From NCBI GenBank assembly GCA_007695195.1, contig REEG01000152.1, forward strand, positions 1 to 64,000: a DNA stretch of 64,000 bases, given 5' to 3'. Every line of letters starts with the position of its first letter. Within the stretch, counting starts at the first letter, position 1. The notes below the pieces were generated by a model that did not search any database, had not been told where the DNA came from, and saw nothing but the letters and a program-made list of their open reading frames with translations. The translations under genes were made by a program, and so were the position numbers. Shown here piece by piece: positions 8,036 through 15,620 of this stretch. This DNA is from Gemmatimonadales bacterium (GTDB taxonomy: Bacteria; Gemmatimonadota; Gemmatimonadetes; Longimicrobiales; Gaopeijiaceae).

Positions 8036-9577
8036 ATGAGACTTCACTATCTGGCCGCATCTCCCTGGGACCAGGCCGCCGATCTTCTGGCCCTCGTCAT
8101 CTTCCAGCAGAATGGAGACGAAGGGTTGGACGAACCGGCCCTGGAACTCGATCGCCGGCTGGGCGGACTTCTTCGTCAGGCTCTGGACGATGGCGATTTC
8201 CGGGGTAGGGAAGAGGATCGCCTCGACTTCTTCCTCCCCGGCGCTACGCCTGGGCCACGTCGGGCGGTGATCCTGGGCGGAGGGAAGGTGGCAGAGGCCG
8301 ATGCCGATCTGGTGCGCCGCTGCGCCGGGCGCGCCGTTCGTGCCGCCGAGTCCCGGTCCCTTACCCGGGTCCACTTCGTCCTCCCGGACCGGAGCCACCT
8401 CCCCGCGTCCATCCCGGACGATGTGGCCGTGCAGGCGGCGGCAGAGGGGCTGGGCCTGGCCGCCTGGGACTTCCGGGAGCTCAAGGGCGCTCCCTCAAGT
8501 CCTGAGTCCGCGCCTCCCCCACTTCTGGAAGAGGGTTGGGTCCACGCTCCCTGGGAAGGGTCGGGGGATGTGGGTCCGCGGGCCGTGGAGGTGGCGGCCG
8601 CGGTGGTGGCGGGGCAGAACCTGGCGCGCGATCTCCAGTGGAGGCCCGGGAACATCGCAACACCCACCCACCTGGCCGAGGTGGCCCAGGAGCTGGGCAG
8701 GGAGCACGGTCTGGCTGTGCGGATCCTGGGACCTGCCGAGATGGAGGAGGAGAGGATGGGCGCCCTCCTCTCGGTCGCTCGCGGATCGGACCAGGAACCC
8801 CGGCTCATGGTCCTGGAGCATCGGGGCGGAGGCGATGAGGCTCCCCTGGCGCTGGTGGGGAAGGGGCTGACCTTCGACTCAGGGGGCATCTCCCTCAAGC
8901 CCGCCGCGGGGATGGAAGACATGAAGTACGACATGTCCGGAGGTGCGGCGGTGCTGGGGGCCATGAAGACCGTGGCCATGCTGGACCTCCCGGTGAATGT
9001 GGTGGGGGTGGTCCCCTCATCGGAGAATCTGGTGAACGGCTCGGCCAACAAGCCCGGCGACGTGGTCACCACCCGGGCCGGCAAGACGGTGGAGATCATC
9101 AATACCGATGCCGAGGGTCGCCTGATTCTCTGCGATGCCCTCTCCTGGGTGGTGGACCACCATGCGCCCCAGGCTGTGGTGGACTGCGCCACCCTCACCG
9201 GAGCCTGCGTAACGGCGCTGGGGCATCACGCGGCGGCGGTCATGGGTACCGACGAGACCCTCATCGACCAATTGCGATCTGCCGGGGACGCTTCGGGAGA
9301 GCGGTGCTGGCCCCTCCCCCTCTGGAAAGCGTACCGGAAACAGTTGGAAAGCCCCGTGGCCGACCTGAAGAATGTGGGAGGTCGCCCGGCCGGCTCCATC
9401 ACCGCGGGGTGGTTCCTGGCGGAATTCGTGGGAGACACGCCCTGGGCCCATCTGGACATTGCGGGGACGGCCTATGGAACCGAGGAGCTCCCCTATCAGC
9501 GGAAGGGTGGCTTCGGATTCCCCACACGCCTCCTGGTGGAATGGGTCAGGAGCCGGGCGGATCGGCGCCGGTCATGA
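8036..9577 (+). CDS. pepA: Leucyl aminopeptidase (M17)
   Basis: A 513-residue cytosolic di-metal aminopeptidase. The C-terminal catalytic domain has GKGLTFDSGG with Lys276 and Asp281, and the family signature NTDAEGRL at 356-363 with the metal ligands Asp358 and Glu360 and the bicarbonate-site Arg362. The N-terminal third is the variable PepA N domain. It releases N-terminal residues from peptides during turnover. Start 8036 gives the expected N-terminus MRLHYL; a 68-residue in-frame extension upstream is low-complexity. Its stop overlaps the start of the TonB-plug protein (ATGA), so the two are translationally coupled. Confidence 0.93.
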   Translation: MRLHYLAASPWDQAADLLALVIFQQNGDEGLDEPALELDRRLGGLLRQALDDGDFRGREEDRLDFFLPGATPGPRRAVILGGGKVAEADADLVRRCAGRAVRAAESRSLTRVHFVLPDRSHLPASIPDDVAVQAAAEGLGLAAWDFRELKGAPSSPESAPPPLLEEGWVHAPWEGSGDVGPRAVEVAAAVVAGQNLARDLQWRPGNIATPTHLAEVAQELGREHGLAVRILGPAEMEEERMGALLSVARGSDQEPRLMVLEHRGGGDEAPLALVGKGLTFDSGGISLKPAAGMEDMKYDMSGGAAVLGAMKTVAMLDLPVNVVGVVPSSENLVNGSANKPGDVVTTRAGKTVEIINTDAEGRLILCDALSWVVDHHAPQAVVDCATLTGACVTALGHHAAAVMGTDETLIDQLRSAGDASGERCWPLPLWKAYRKQLESPVADLKNVGGRPAGSITAGWFLAEFVGDTPWAHLDIAGTAYGTEELPYQRKGGFGFPTRLLVEWVRSRADRRRS

Positions 9578-11514
9578 CACCCCTTCCCGGAGCCGCCGTC
9601 TGGCTCTTCGTGTCCCTCCTGGTCCCCCAGGACGCTCCGGCCGCCGACACGCTGACGGTCCCGGATACCCTGGTACCGCCTGCCACAGAGGTGCTGGAAG
9701 AGGAGCCGGAGGAGGATGAGGACGTCCATGACGACGACGACCCGGTGGTGCCCAGGAACCTGCCTTCCCTCCCCAGACCCGTACCGGCGGAGTGGGGAAC
9801 GGGAGTCTGGGAGTGGGACCGGGAGGCCCTTGAATCCAGCCGTGCCCTGACCCTGGGAGAGCTCCTGGAGCATGTCCCCGGCCTGGTGGCGATTCGAGGC
9901 GGAGACCTGGGGCACCCCATGGCGGTCACCACCATGGGGGCCGGGCCGGGCCGGGTGCGCATCTTCGCCGATGGAGCCGAGCTGGCTCCCATGGACGGCG
10001 GGGTGGTGGATGTGACGCGGATCGGACTGGTGGGGCTCGACCGGATCCGGGTGGAACGGCGACCGGGGGAGCTCCGTGTCGAGATGGTGGGGATGCAGAT
10101 GGTGGACCCGCGCGTCTACTCCCTGGTGGAGGTGGGGACCGGCGACCTCCAGACCAATATGTTCCGGGGGACCTTCGCCCACCCGGACGCCATGGGCGGC
10201 AATGTGCTGCTGGCCCTGGACCGGGTGGATACCGACGGTCCGGCCCGGCAGGAGCGGGGAGCGGCCTTCGGCGTCCACCTGCGGCACACCCTGATCCGGA
10301 GTGATCGGGCGGGGTTGGCGTGGTCGGTGCGGCGCATGACCTCGAGGCGGCTGCCCTCTCTCTACCAACCCGGCGACGTGAACCGGAGCGACCTGAACCT
10401 GCAGGGGCGCTACCGGGTCCGGGACCACCTTCTGGCCGATGCTTTCGTCCACCGCTCGGCGGTGGCGCCCGGTGCGGAGGAGACCGATCCCGACAGTCTC
10501 ATCATGGATGAGGCACGAACGCAGGTCGGGCTTCGTCTCGCCATGGATCGAGGTGATTGGTGGGCCGAATCGGAGATTCGATTCCAGGGTGGTCCCGGTT
10601 GGGCCGACGAGGTCCAGGGCCTCCGGGCGGGAGGAATGATCCCCGGGTGGGTGGGGGCATCCGGGTCGGTGGAGCGCCAGGGGTGGGCCGATGAATCGGG
10701 CATCAATCTGCACGGGCGCATCTGGACCCGGCCGGTGGGAGGTCTGTCCTTCTTTGTGGAAGGGGAGTCGGGATCCCGCGCCGTGCCCTACTTCGTGGCC
10801 CCCCTCCCTCCGCCGGACCCGCAGCCCGAGAACGGGCCCGAGAACGGGGAAGAGGACGATCATACCGGGGAGGATCCGGACCCAGAGGAACCGGTGGATG
10901 AGCCGGAACCCCGAGCCCCCCCCCGCTTCGACGAATCCACCGCGTTCCGGGTCGGCGGCGAATTCCGCCGAGGAGGCCTGACCCTGGGGGCTGCCTTCCT
11001 GGCTGTGGAGCCCGATTCCCTCCGACCCACCGGACTTCCCTTCGACCGTGAGGGGGTGACGCTCCCCGGCACTCGCCGGACAGGGGTGGAGTTCCACGGA
11101 CGTGTCCCCCTCACGCGACTCCTGGATGGACTGGCCCTGACAGGTCAGGGGCAGATCTGGGATGAGGCCGAGGGGTGGAGCTACGGACCCGAGAAGAACT
11201 GGGACGTGGCGCTGCGCTACCACAACGTGTTCTTCGACACACGCAACCTGGAGATCTGGGGAGACGTGGGGATGCGAGGCCGGGGAGCCATGTGGGTACC
11301 CGAGGCCGGTGGCATGGGCGGGGGCCTGGACGCGCTCCAGCGGGTGCCGGTGAATCAGGCCTACTACGCCCGCATCCAGGCTCGGGTGGTTTCGGCTCGG
11401 ATCTTCATCCAGTGGGAGAATCTCAGTTTCCGCAGGGAGAATCAGGATATCCCCGGCCGGATCCTTCCCCAGACCCGAGCCATGTACGGCGTCAGATGGA
11501 CCCTCTGGAATTGA
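9574..11514 (+). CDS. Compact TonB-plug outer-membrane barrel protein
   Basis: A 646-residue exported protein with a short signal-like N-terminus, then a strongly acidic segment (residues 41-56, mostly Glu and Asp). A TonB-receptor-like plug follows (LGELLEHVPGLVAIRGG near residue 95). The rest alternates in the manner of beta strands and ends in an aromatic strand, MYGVRWTLWN, typical of outer-membrane barrels. A second acidic, Pro-rich insert lies at about residues 410-454 and would form a surface loop. At this length it has fewer strands or shorter loops than usual TonB receptors. The substrate is unknown. It overlaps pepA by four bases. Confidence 0.75.
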   Translation: MTPLPGAAVWLFVSLLVPQDAPAADTLTVPDTLVPPATEVLEEEPEEDEDVHDDDDPVVPRNLPSLPRPVPAEWGTGVWEWDREALESSRALTLGELLEHVPGLVAIRGGDLGHPMAVTTMGAGPGRVRIFADGAELAPMDGGVVDVTRIGLVGLDRIRVERRPGELRVEMVGMQMVDPRVYSLVEVGTGDLQTNMFRGTFAHPDAMGGNVLLALDRVDTDGPARQERGAAFGVHLRHTLIRSDRAGLAWSVRRMTSRRLPSLYQPGDVNRSDLNLQGRYRVRDHLLADAFVHRSAVAPGAEETDPDSLIMDEARTQVGLRLAMDRGDWWAESEIRFQGGPGWADEVQGLRAGGMIPGWVGASGSVERQGWADESGINLHGRIWTRPVGGLSFFVEGESGSRAVPYFVAPLPPPDPQPENGPENGEEDDHTGEDPDPEEPVDEPEPRAPPRFDESTAFRVGGEFRRGGLTLGAAFLAVEPDSLRPTGLPFDREGVTLPGTRRTGVEFHGRVPLTRLLDGLALTGQGQIWDEAEGWSYGPEKNWDVALRYHNVFFDTRNLEIWGDVGMRGRGAMWVPEAGGMGGGLDALQRVPVNQAYYARIQARVVSARIFIQWENLSFRRENQDIPGRILPQTRAMYGVRWTLWN

Positions 11515-11567
11515 CGACGCCGGGCCGGAATACCCCAGCCCCCTTCAGAATGGTAGGAATGGTAGGG

Positions 11568-11597
11568 TTGAAGCGAGGGGCGGGCTTCCATTAACAT
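11568..11597 (+). promoter_or_regulatory. Candidate promoter immediately before yicC
   Basis: TTGAAG (11568-11573) is spaced 18 bases from TAACAT (11592-11597). If used, transcription would start only a few bases before the yicC start at 11607, giving a nearly leaderless mRNA. Just upstream, ATGGTAGG is repeated in tandem (about 11550-11566). The call rests on hexamers and location alone. Confidence 0.35.
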
Positions 11598-11606
11598 GAC
11601 GGCTTC

Positions 11607-12512
11607 ATGAGCACCCTACCCATACGGAGCATGACCGGGTTCGGGTCGGCCGAGGCAGTGGCCGGCTCCAGCCGAGTCCGGATCGAAATCCGAACCGTCA
11701 ACCACCGGTACCTCAAGGTTCAGAGCCACCTCCCGGCAGGGCTGGAGGCACTGCAGCCCGCCTTCGAGCGATGGATCCGGTCGGAGGTGGCTCGGGGGCA
11801 TGTATCGCTGACCCTTTCCCTGGAACCGGCCGACACCGAAGGGGACTGGACCGTGCCGGTGCAGATGGATCGGGCCCGGGCGTACCGGGACGCACTCCGC
11901 CGCCTCCAGGACCAACTGGGGCTCGGTGGCTCGGTGGACGTGGCGTTGCTGGCAGGGTTTCGGGATATCTTCCAGCCCACCGAGCGGGAACCGGTCCCGG
12001 ACGCCCTGAGTGAAGAGGATGTGGAGCCGGTACTCCGAGCGGCGCTCACCCGCCTGGGAGCCATGCGGGTGGAAGAAGGGCAGCGTCTGGCCAGCGATCT
12101 GGAATCCCGGCTTGGAGCCATGGAAGACCAACTCGTCCGGATCCGGGACGCGGCACCCCGGCGGCTTCTGGCGGAACGGGACCGACTCCGGGAGCGCATC
12201 CAGGAGCTTCTGGGCGCCGACATCCCGGTGGATGAGGAACGGATTGCCCGGGAGGTAGCGCACCTGGCCGACCGCTGGGACATCCACGAGGAATTGGTGC
12301 GCCTGTCGTCGCATATCCAGATGTTCCGGGAGACGCTGGAGTCCGGCGCCGCCGACGGGGTGGGGAAGCGCTTCGGTTTCATTGCGCAGGAAATGCTGCG
12401 AGAGGTCAACACCATCGGGTCAAAGGCCAACGACGCCGAGATCGCCGCTCGCGTGGTGACCCTCAAGGAAGAGGTGGAGCGTCTCAGGGAGCAGCTGGAG
12501 AACGTCGAGTGA
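11607..12512 (+). CDS. yicC: YicC family protein (putative endoribonuclease)
   Basis: A 301-residue protein with the YicC N-terminus IRSMTGFGSAEA (residues 6-17) and the family C-terminus (KRFGFIAQEMLREVNTIGSK, DAEIAARVVTLKEEVERLREQ). The middle is charged and helical. YicC proteins have been described as endoribonucleases acting in RNA turnover and are typically found upstream of gmk and rpoZ, as here. Its stop codon overlaps the GTG start of gmk, indicating coupled translation. Confidence 0.93.
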   Translation: MSTLPIRSMTGFGSAEAVAGSSRVRIEIRTVNHRYLKVQSHLPAGLEALQPAFERWIRSEVARGHVSLTLSLEPADTEGDWTVPVQMDRARAYRDALRRLQDQLGLGGSVDVALLAGFRDIFQPTEREPVPDALSEEDVEPVLRAALTRLGAMRVEEGQRLASDLESRLGAMEDQLVRIRDAAPRRLLAERDRLRERIQELLGADIPVDEERIAREVAHLADRWDIHEELVRLSSHIQMFRETLESGAADGVGKRFGFIAQEMLREVNTIGSKANDAEIAARVVTLKEEVERLREQLENVE

Positions 12513-13186
12513 TCACGGGACTTCCGCACCGACCCTGCCCCCTGGTCCTTGCGGCCCCGAGCGGGACGGGCAAGACCACCATCGCCCATGCGCTGGTAGA
12601 CCGCTTCGATCACTTCGTATTCTCCGTCTCGGCCACGACCCGGCCGGCCCGGACCGGCGAGGTGGACGGCCGGGATTATGAATTCGTGAGCCGCGAGCGC
12701 TTTCGCGCCATGATCGAGGGTGACGAACTGGTGGAGTGGGCTGAGGTGCACGGGAACCTCTACGGAACCCCGGCCCGGAATCTGGAGGCGGCCCAGGCCC
12801 GGGGAGAGCACGTGGTCCTGGACATCGATGTCCAGGGCGCTCAGCAGATCCGACGGCGGATTCCCGAAGCGGTCCTGGTCTTCATCTTCCCCCCTTCGGC
12901 CGAGACCCTCTGGACCCGACTTACGGCCCGGGGTACGGAAGAGCTCGATGAGGTCCGGCGGCGGCTCCGGGCGGGACGACACGAACTGGAAGAGGCCATC
13001 CACTTCGACTACATCGTGGTCAACGAGGACCTGGAGCGGGCTGTGGCCCGAGTGAGGGCCATCGTTGAAGCCGAGAGCCACCGGCCTCGGAGAATCCTGG
13101 ACTTCGGCGGCCAGGTCCGGAGACTCCGGGGTGAGATCGACGGGGTGATCCGGACCGGGGACAACGACTCTCGCCCTTCGGAGTAG
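12509..13186 (+). CDS. gmk: Guanylate kinase
   Basis: A 225-residue enzyme that phosphorylates GMP to GDP with ATP. The P-loop is APSGTGKTT (16-24). The GMP-binding segment follows (SATTRPARTGEVDGRDYEFV, with the key Arg and Tyr), then the HGNLYGTP motif and DIDVQGAQQ. The start is a GTG overlapping the yicC stop (GTGA); no better start lies between it and the P-loop. Position between yicC and rpoZ is the classic arrangement. The last 20-25 residues extend beyond the conserved core. Confidence 0.95.
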   Translation: MITGLPHRPCPLVLAAPSGTGKTTIAHALVDRFDHFVFSVSATTRPARTGEVDGRDYEFVSRERFRAMIEGDELVEWAEVHGNLYGTPARNLEAAQARGEHVVLDIDVQGAQQIRRRIPEAVLVFIFPPSAETLWTRLTARGTEELDEVRRRLRAGRHELEEAIHFDYIVVNEDLERAVARVRAIVEAESHRPRRILDFGGQVRRLRGEIDGVIRTGDNDSRPSE

Positions 13187-13248
13187 TATCCAAGTCGAGT
13201 CCATCCGTGTAGCTTCCGACACACAGACCATCCAAGCGAGGCACTGAC

Positions 13249-13464
13249 ATGCAGGTTCGCACGCCGAATGAAGTAGCCCGGAACACCGGGAGCAAGTACC
13301 TGGGAGTGCTCGTGGCGGCCAAGTACGCTCGGGAACTCAATGCGCTCCCCCGTGACCTCAAGCCACTCGGTCAGGAGAAGAAGCTCACGACCCGGTCTCT
13401 TGAGGCCCTCACCTCGGGGCAGATCGAATTCCGCCTGGTAGGGCGGCGACGCCGGGAGATCTGA
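13249..13464 (+). CDS. rpoZ: RNA polymerase omega subunit
   Basis: A 71-residue protein in the usual place after gmk. The middle segment (VAAKYARELNALP, then KKLTTRSLEALTSGQIEF) matches the omega fold helices that clamp the C-terminal tail of the beta-prime subunit. Omega assists RNA polymerase assembly and, in many bacteria, ppGpp response. The omega motif usually written VxxRARQL is diverged to VAAKYAREL. Four bases separate it from the coaBC start, so they are one operon. Confidence 0.85.
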   Translation: MQVRTPNEVARNTGSKYLGVLVAAKYARELNALPRDLKPLGQEKKLTTRSLEALTSGQIEFRLVGRRRREI

Positions 13465-13468
13465 CATC

Positions 13469-14731
13469 GTGTTCCCCTGGAGCCTGCAACCCCGCCGGCC
13501 ATGGCAGGGGAGGCGGGTCGTTCTGGGTGTGACCGGGGGAATCGCGGCGTACAAGAGTATACAGTTGGCCAGGGACCTCACCCTTCTGGGCTCCCAGGTC
13601 GACGTGGTCATGACCGAAGCGGCTCGCCGGTTCGTGGGGCCCCTTTCATTCGAAGGGGTCACGGGCCGGCGTGTGGCCCGATCGCTCTGGTCCGCCGACG
13701 GTTCAGCCCTGCACCTCTCCCTGGGCCGGGACGCTCATCTCTTCGTGGTCGCTCCCGCCACCGCCGACTTCCTGGCACGGGCCGCCCACGGACGGGCCGA
13801 CGACCTGCTCACCACCGTGCTCCTTGCCACCCGGGCACCGGTCCTCCTGGCCCCGGCCATGAACCACCGGATGTGGGATCACCCCCAGACCGGGGCCAAT
13901 GTGCAGCACTGCCGGGACCGCCTGGGATATCACATCCTCGGGCCCCATGAGGGGCGCCTGGGAGCGGGAGAGGGGAGCGGGATGGGGCGGATGGTCGAGC
14001 CTTCCCATATCGTGGAGTGGTGCGGACGTCTGCTGTCGGGACGCACCGGATCCCTCTCCGGCCGCTCCGTCCTGGTCACGGCCGGCCCCACCCGCGAGCC
14101 CCTGGATCCGGTCCGCTTCCTGGGGAACCGTTCGTCCGGGCGCATGGGGTTTTCCGTGGCCCGGGAGGCGTGGTTGAGAGGGGCCGATGTGACACTGGTC
14201 TCCGGGCCGTCCAGCCTCCCGGATCCCGTGGGGATTCGAGTGATTCGGGTCGAGACCGCCCGAGACATGCTGGGAGCCGTGGAGGCCCATGTCGCCTCGG
14301 CCCAGATTGTGGTCTACGCCGCGGCCGTCGCCGATTACCGGCCCATGAAGCCCGCGAGCCGGAAGACGCGCAAGTCCCACACCGGTGACCGCCTCACGGT
14401 GGAGTTGGGTGTGAATCCCGACATCGCCGCCGAAACCGCTTCGCTGACACCGGCCGGCGGAATCCGGGTCGGCTTCGCTCTCGAGACCGATGACCTGCTG
14501 GAGCGAGCCGGTGAGAAGCTGCGTGCCAAGGGGTTCGACCTCATCGTGGCGAATCCGGCAGGTGAGGATGACGCCGGCTTCGACGTGGACACGAACCGGG
14601 TCACGATCCTGGATCGACACGGCGGTACCCAGGACCTCCCCCTGCTCCTGAAGGACGAGGTGGCCGGGCGGATCCTGGACCGGGTAGAGTCCCTGTTGGA
14701 GGGAGGTATGGCATCGGGGGCAGCCCTTTGA
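13469..14731 (+). CDS. coaBC: Bifunctional phosphopantothenoylcysteine decarboxylase/synthetase
   Basis: A 420-residue fusion for two steps of coenzyme A synthesis. The CoaC flavoprotein half has GVTGGIAAYKS (20-30), catalytic His82 and PAMNHRMW (129-136). The CoaB half has TAGPTREPLDPVRFLGNRSSG and a Lys-rich segment near residue 300. Oddly, the CoaC flap, usually LACG-x-x-G-x-GRM, reads LGAGEGSGMGRM (164-175). The usual catalytic cysteine is therefore Ala166 and there is one extra residue. The start is GTG, four bases after rpoZ. Its stop overlaps the TTG start of the glycosylase gene. Confidence 0.92.
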   Translation: MFPWSLQPRRPWQGRRVVLGVTGGIAAYKSIQLARDLTLLGSQVDVVMTEAARRFVGPLSFEGVTGRRVARSLWSADGSALHLSLGRDAHLFVVAPATADFLARAAHGRADDLLTTVLLATRAPVLLAPAMNHRMWDHPQTGANVQHCRDRLGYHILGPHEGRLGAGEGSGMGRMVEPSHIVEWCGRLLSGRTGSLSGRSVLVTAGPTREPLDPVRFLGNRSSGRMGFSVAREAWLRGADVTLVSGPSSLPDPVGIRVIRVETARDMLGAVEAHVASAQIVVYAAAVADYRPMKPASRKTRKSHTGDRLTVELGVNPDIAAETASLTPAGGIRVGFALETDDLLERAGEKLRAKGFDLIVANPAGEDDAGFDVDTNRVTILDRHGGTQDLPLLLKDEVAGRILDRVESLLEGGMASGAAL

Positions 14732-15615
14732 ACGGTGGAACGCCGGGAAGGGAATCGGCCGCCTCCAGCGGGAGAGGGAACTCCGGGGGAACGGATGACA
14801 AGGATCTCAGGGAGGCCGTCGCCCGGTTCCTCGTGCAGAGGGCCGAATTGGGGCAGGGTCCCATGGTGTTCGACTCCCTCCCCGCCGAGCGGGCCCTGGA
14901 GATCCTTCGTGGCTCCTTCGTGGTCACACCTGCATCGGGAGGAGACCCGGCGGCGGCACGAAGGGAGGTAGCCGAGGCTCCAGGCCCCACGGTGGCCCCA
15001 TTGGCTATGGTTCGGCCCGATAAGGTCATACAGCCTGGGAGTTCGGACGGATTCGATCCTCCGGCAGACTACGACGCCCTCAGGTCTGCGGCGATCCAGT
15101 GTACCCGGTGTGGCCTGGCCGACGGACGGACGCAGGTCGTCTTCTCCGATGGGCATCCGGATGCGTCGGTGATGGTGGTGGGCGAAGCGCCGGGCGCCAA
15201 TGAGGACCGGACAGGGCTCCCCTTCGTGGGCCGAGCCGGAAAGCTGCTGGATCTCATCCTGGCTTCGGTGGATCTCTCCCGGGAGCGCAACGTCTACATC
15301 TGCAATGTCCTCAAGTGTCGCCCACCTGGAAACCGGAACCCCCTGCCCCATGAGATCGAGACGTGTTCGCCCTGGCTGCGCCGGCAGATCGAACTGGTGA
15401 GGCCCCGGGCGATCCTGGCGGTGGGGACCTTCTCCGGTCGACTGCTGAGTGGTCGGGACGTGGCGCTCGGGAAGCTGAGAGGCCAGGTTTACACCTATCA
15501 GGGGATCCCTCTGGTGGTGACGTACCACCCGGCCGCCTTGCTCCGGAATCCGCGTTGGGTCCGGCCCACCTGGGATGATTTCCAACTCCTGCGCGGAATC
15601 CTCGAGAGGAGCTGA
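14728..15615 (+). CDS. Family 4 (iron-sulfur) uracil-DNA glycosylase
   Basis: A 295-residue DNA repair enzyme that removes uracil from DNA. The catalytic domain starts near residue 115. Four cysteines (Cys125, Cys128, Cys197, Cys213) give the [4Fe-4S] pattern of family 4. The catalytic motif is GEAPGANED (152-160) and the C-terminal motif YHPAALLR (266-273). The first 110 residues are low-complexity and probably flexible, as in other long family-4 proteins. The start is a TTG overlapping the coaBC stop; a later start is possible because the N-terminus is not conserved. Confidence 0.92.
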   Translation: MNGGTPGRESAASSGRGNSGGTDDKDLREAVARFLVQRAELGQGPMVFDSLPAERALEILRGSFVVTPASGGDPAAARREVAEAPGPTVAPLAMVRPDKVIQPGSSDGFDPPADYDALRSAAIQCTRCGLADGRTQVVFSDGHPDASVMVVGEAPGANEDRTGLPFVGRAGKLLDLILASVDLSRERNVYICNVLKCRPPGNRNPLPHEIETCSPWLRRQIELVRPRAILAVGTFSGRLLSGRDVALGKLRGQVYTYQGIPLVVTYHPAALLRNPRWVRPTWDDFQLLRGILERS

Positions 15616-15620
15616 TTCCG

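Noticed and set aside
9496-11223. Long minus-strand open frame of 575 codons opposite the TonB-plug protein
   Set aside because: GC-rich DNA leaves the antisense frame open. The product is Gly/His/Pro/Arg-rich with no domain, while the plus strand encodes a plausible signal, plug and barrel.
11720-13231. Minus-strand frame of 503 codons across yicC and gmk
   Set aside because: It is antisense to two clearly conserved enzymes and its product is Ser/Arg-rich without any recognisable motif.
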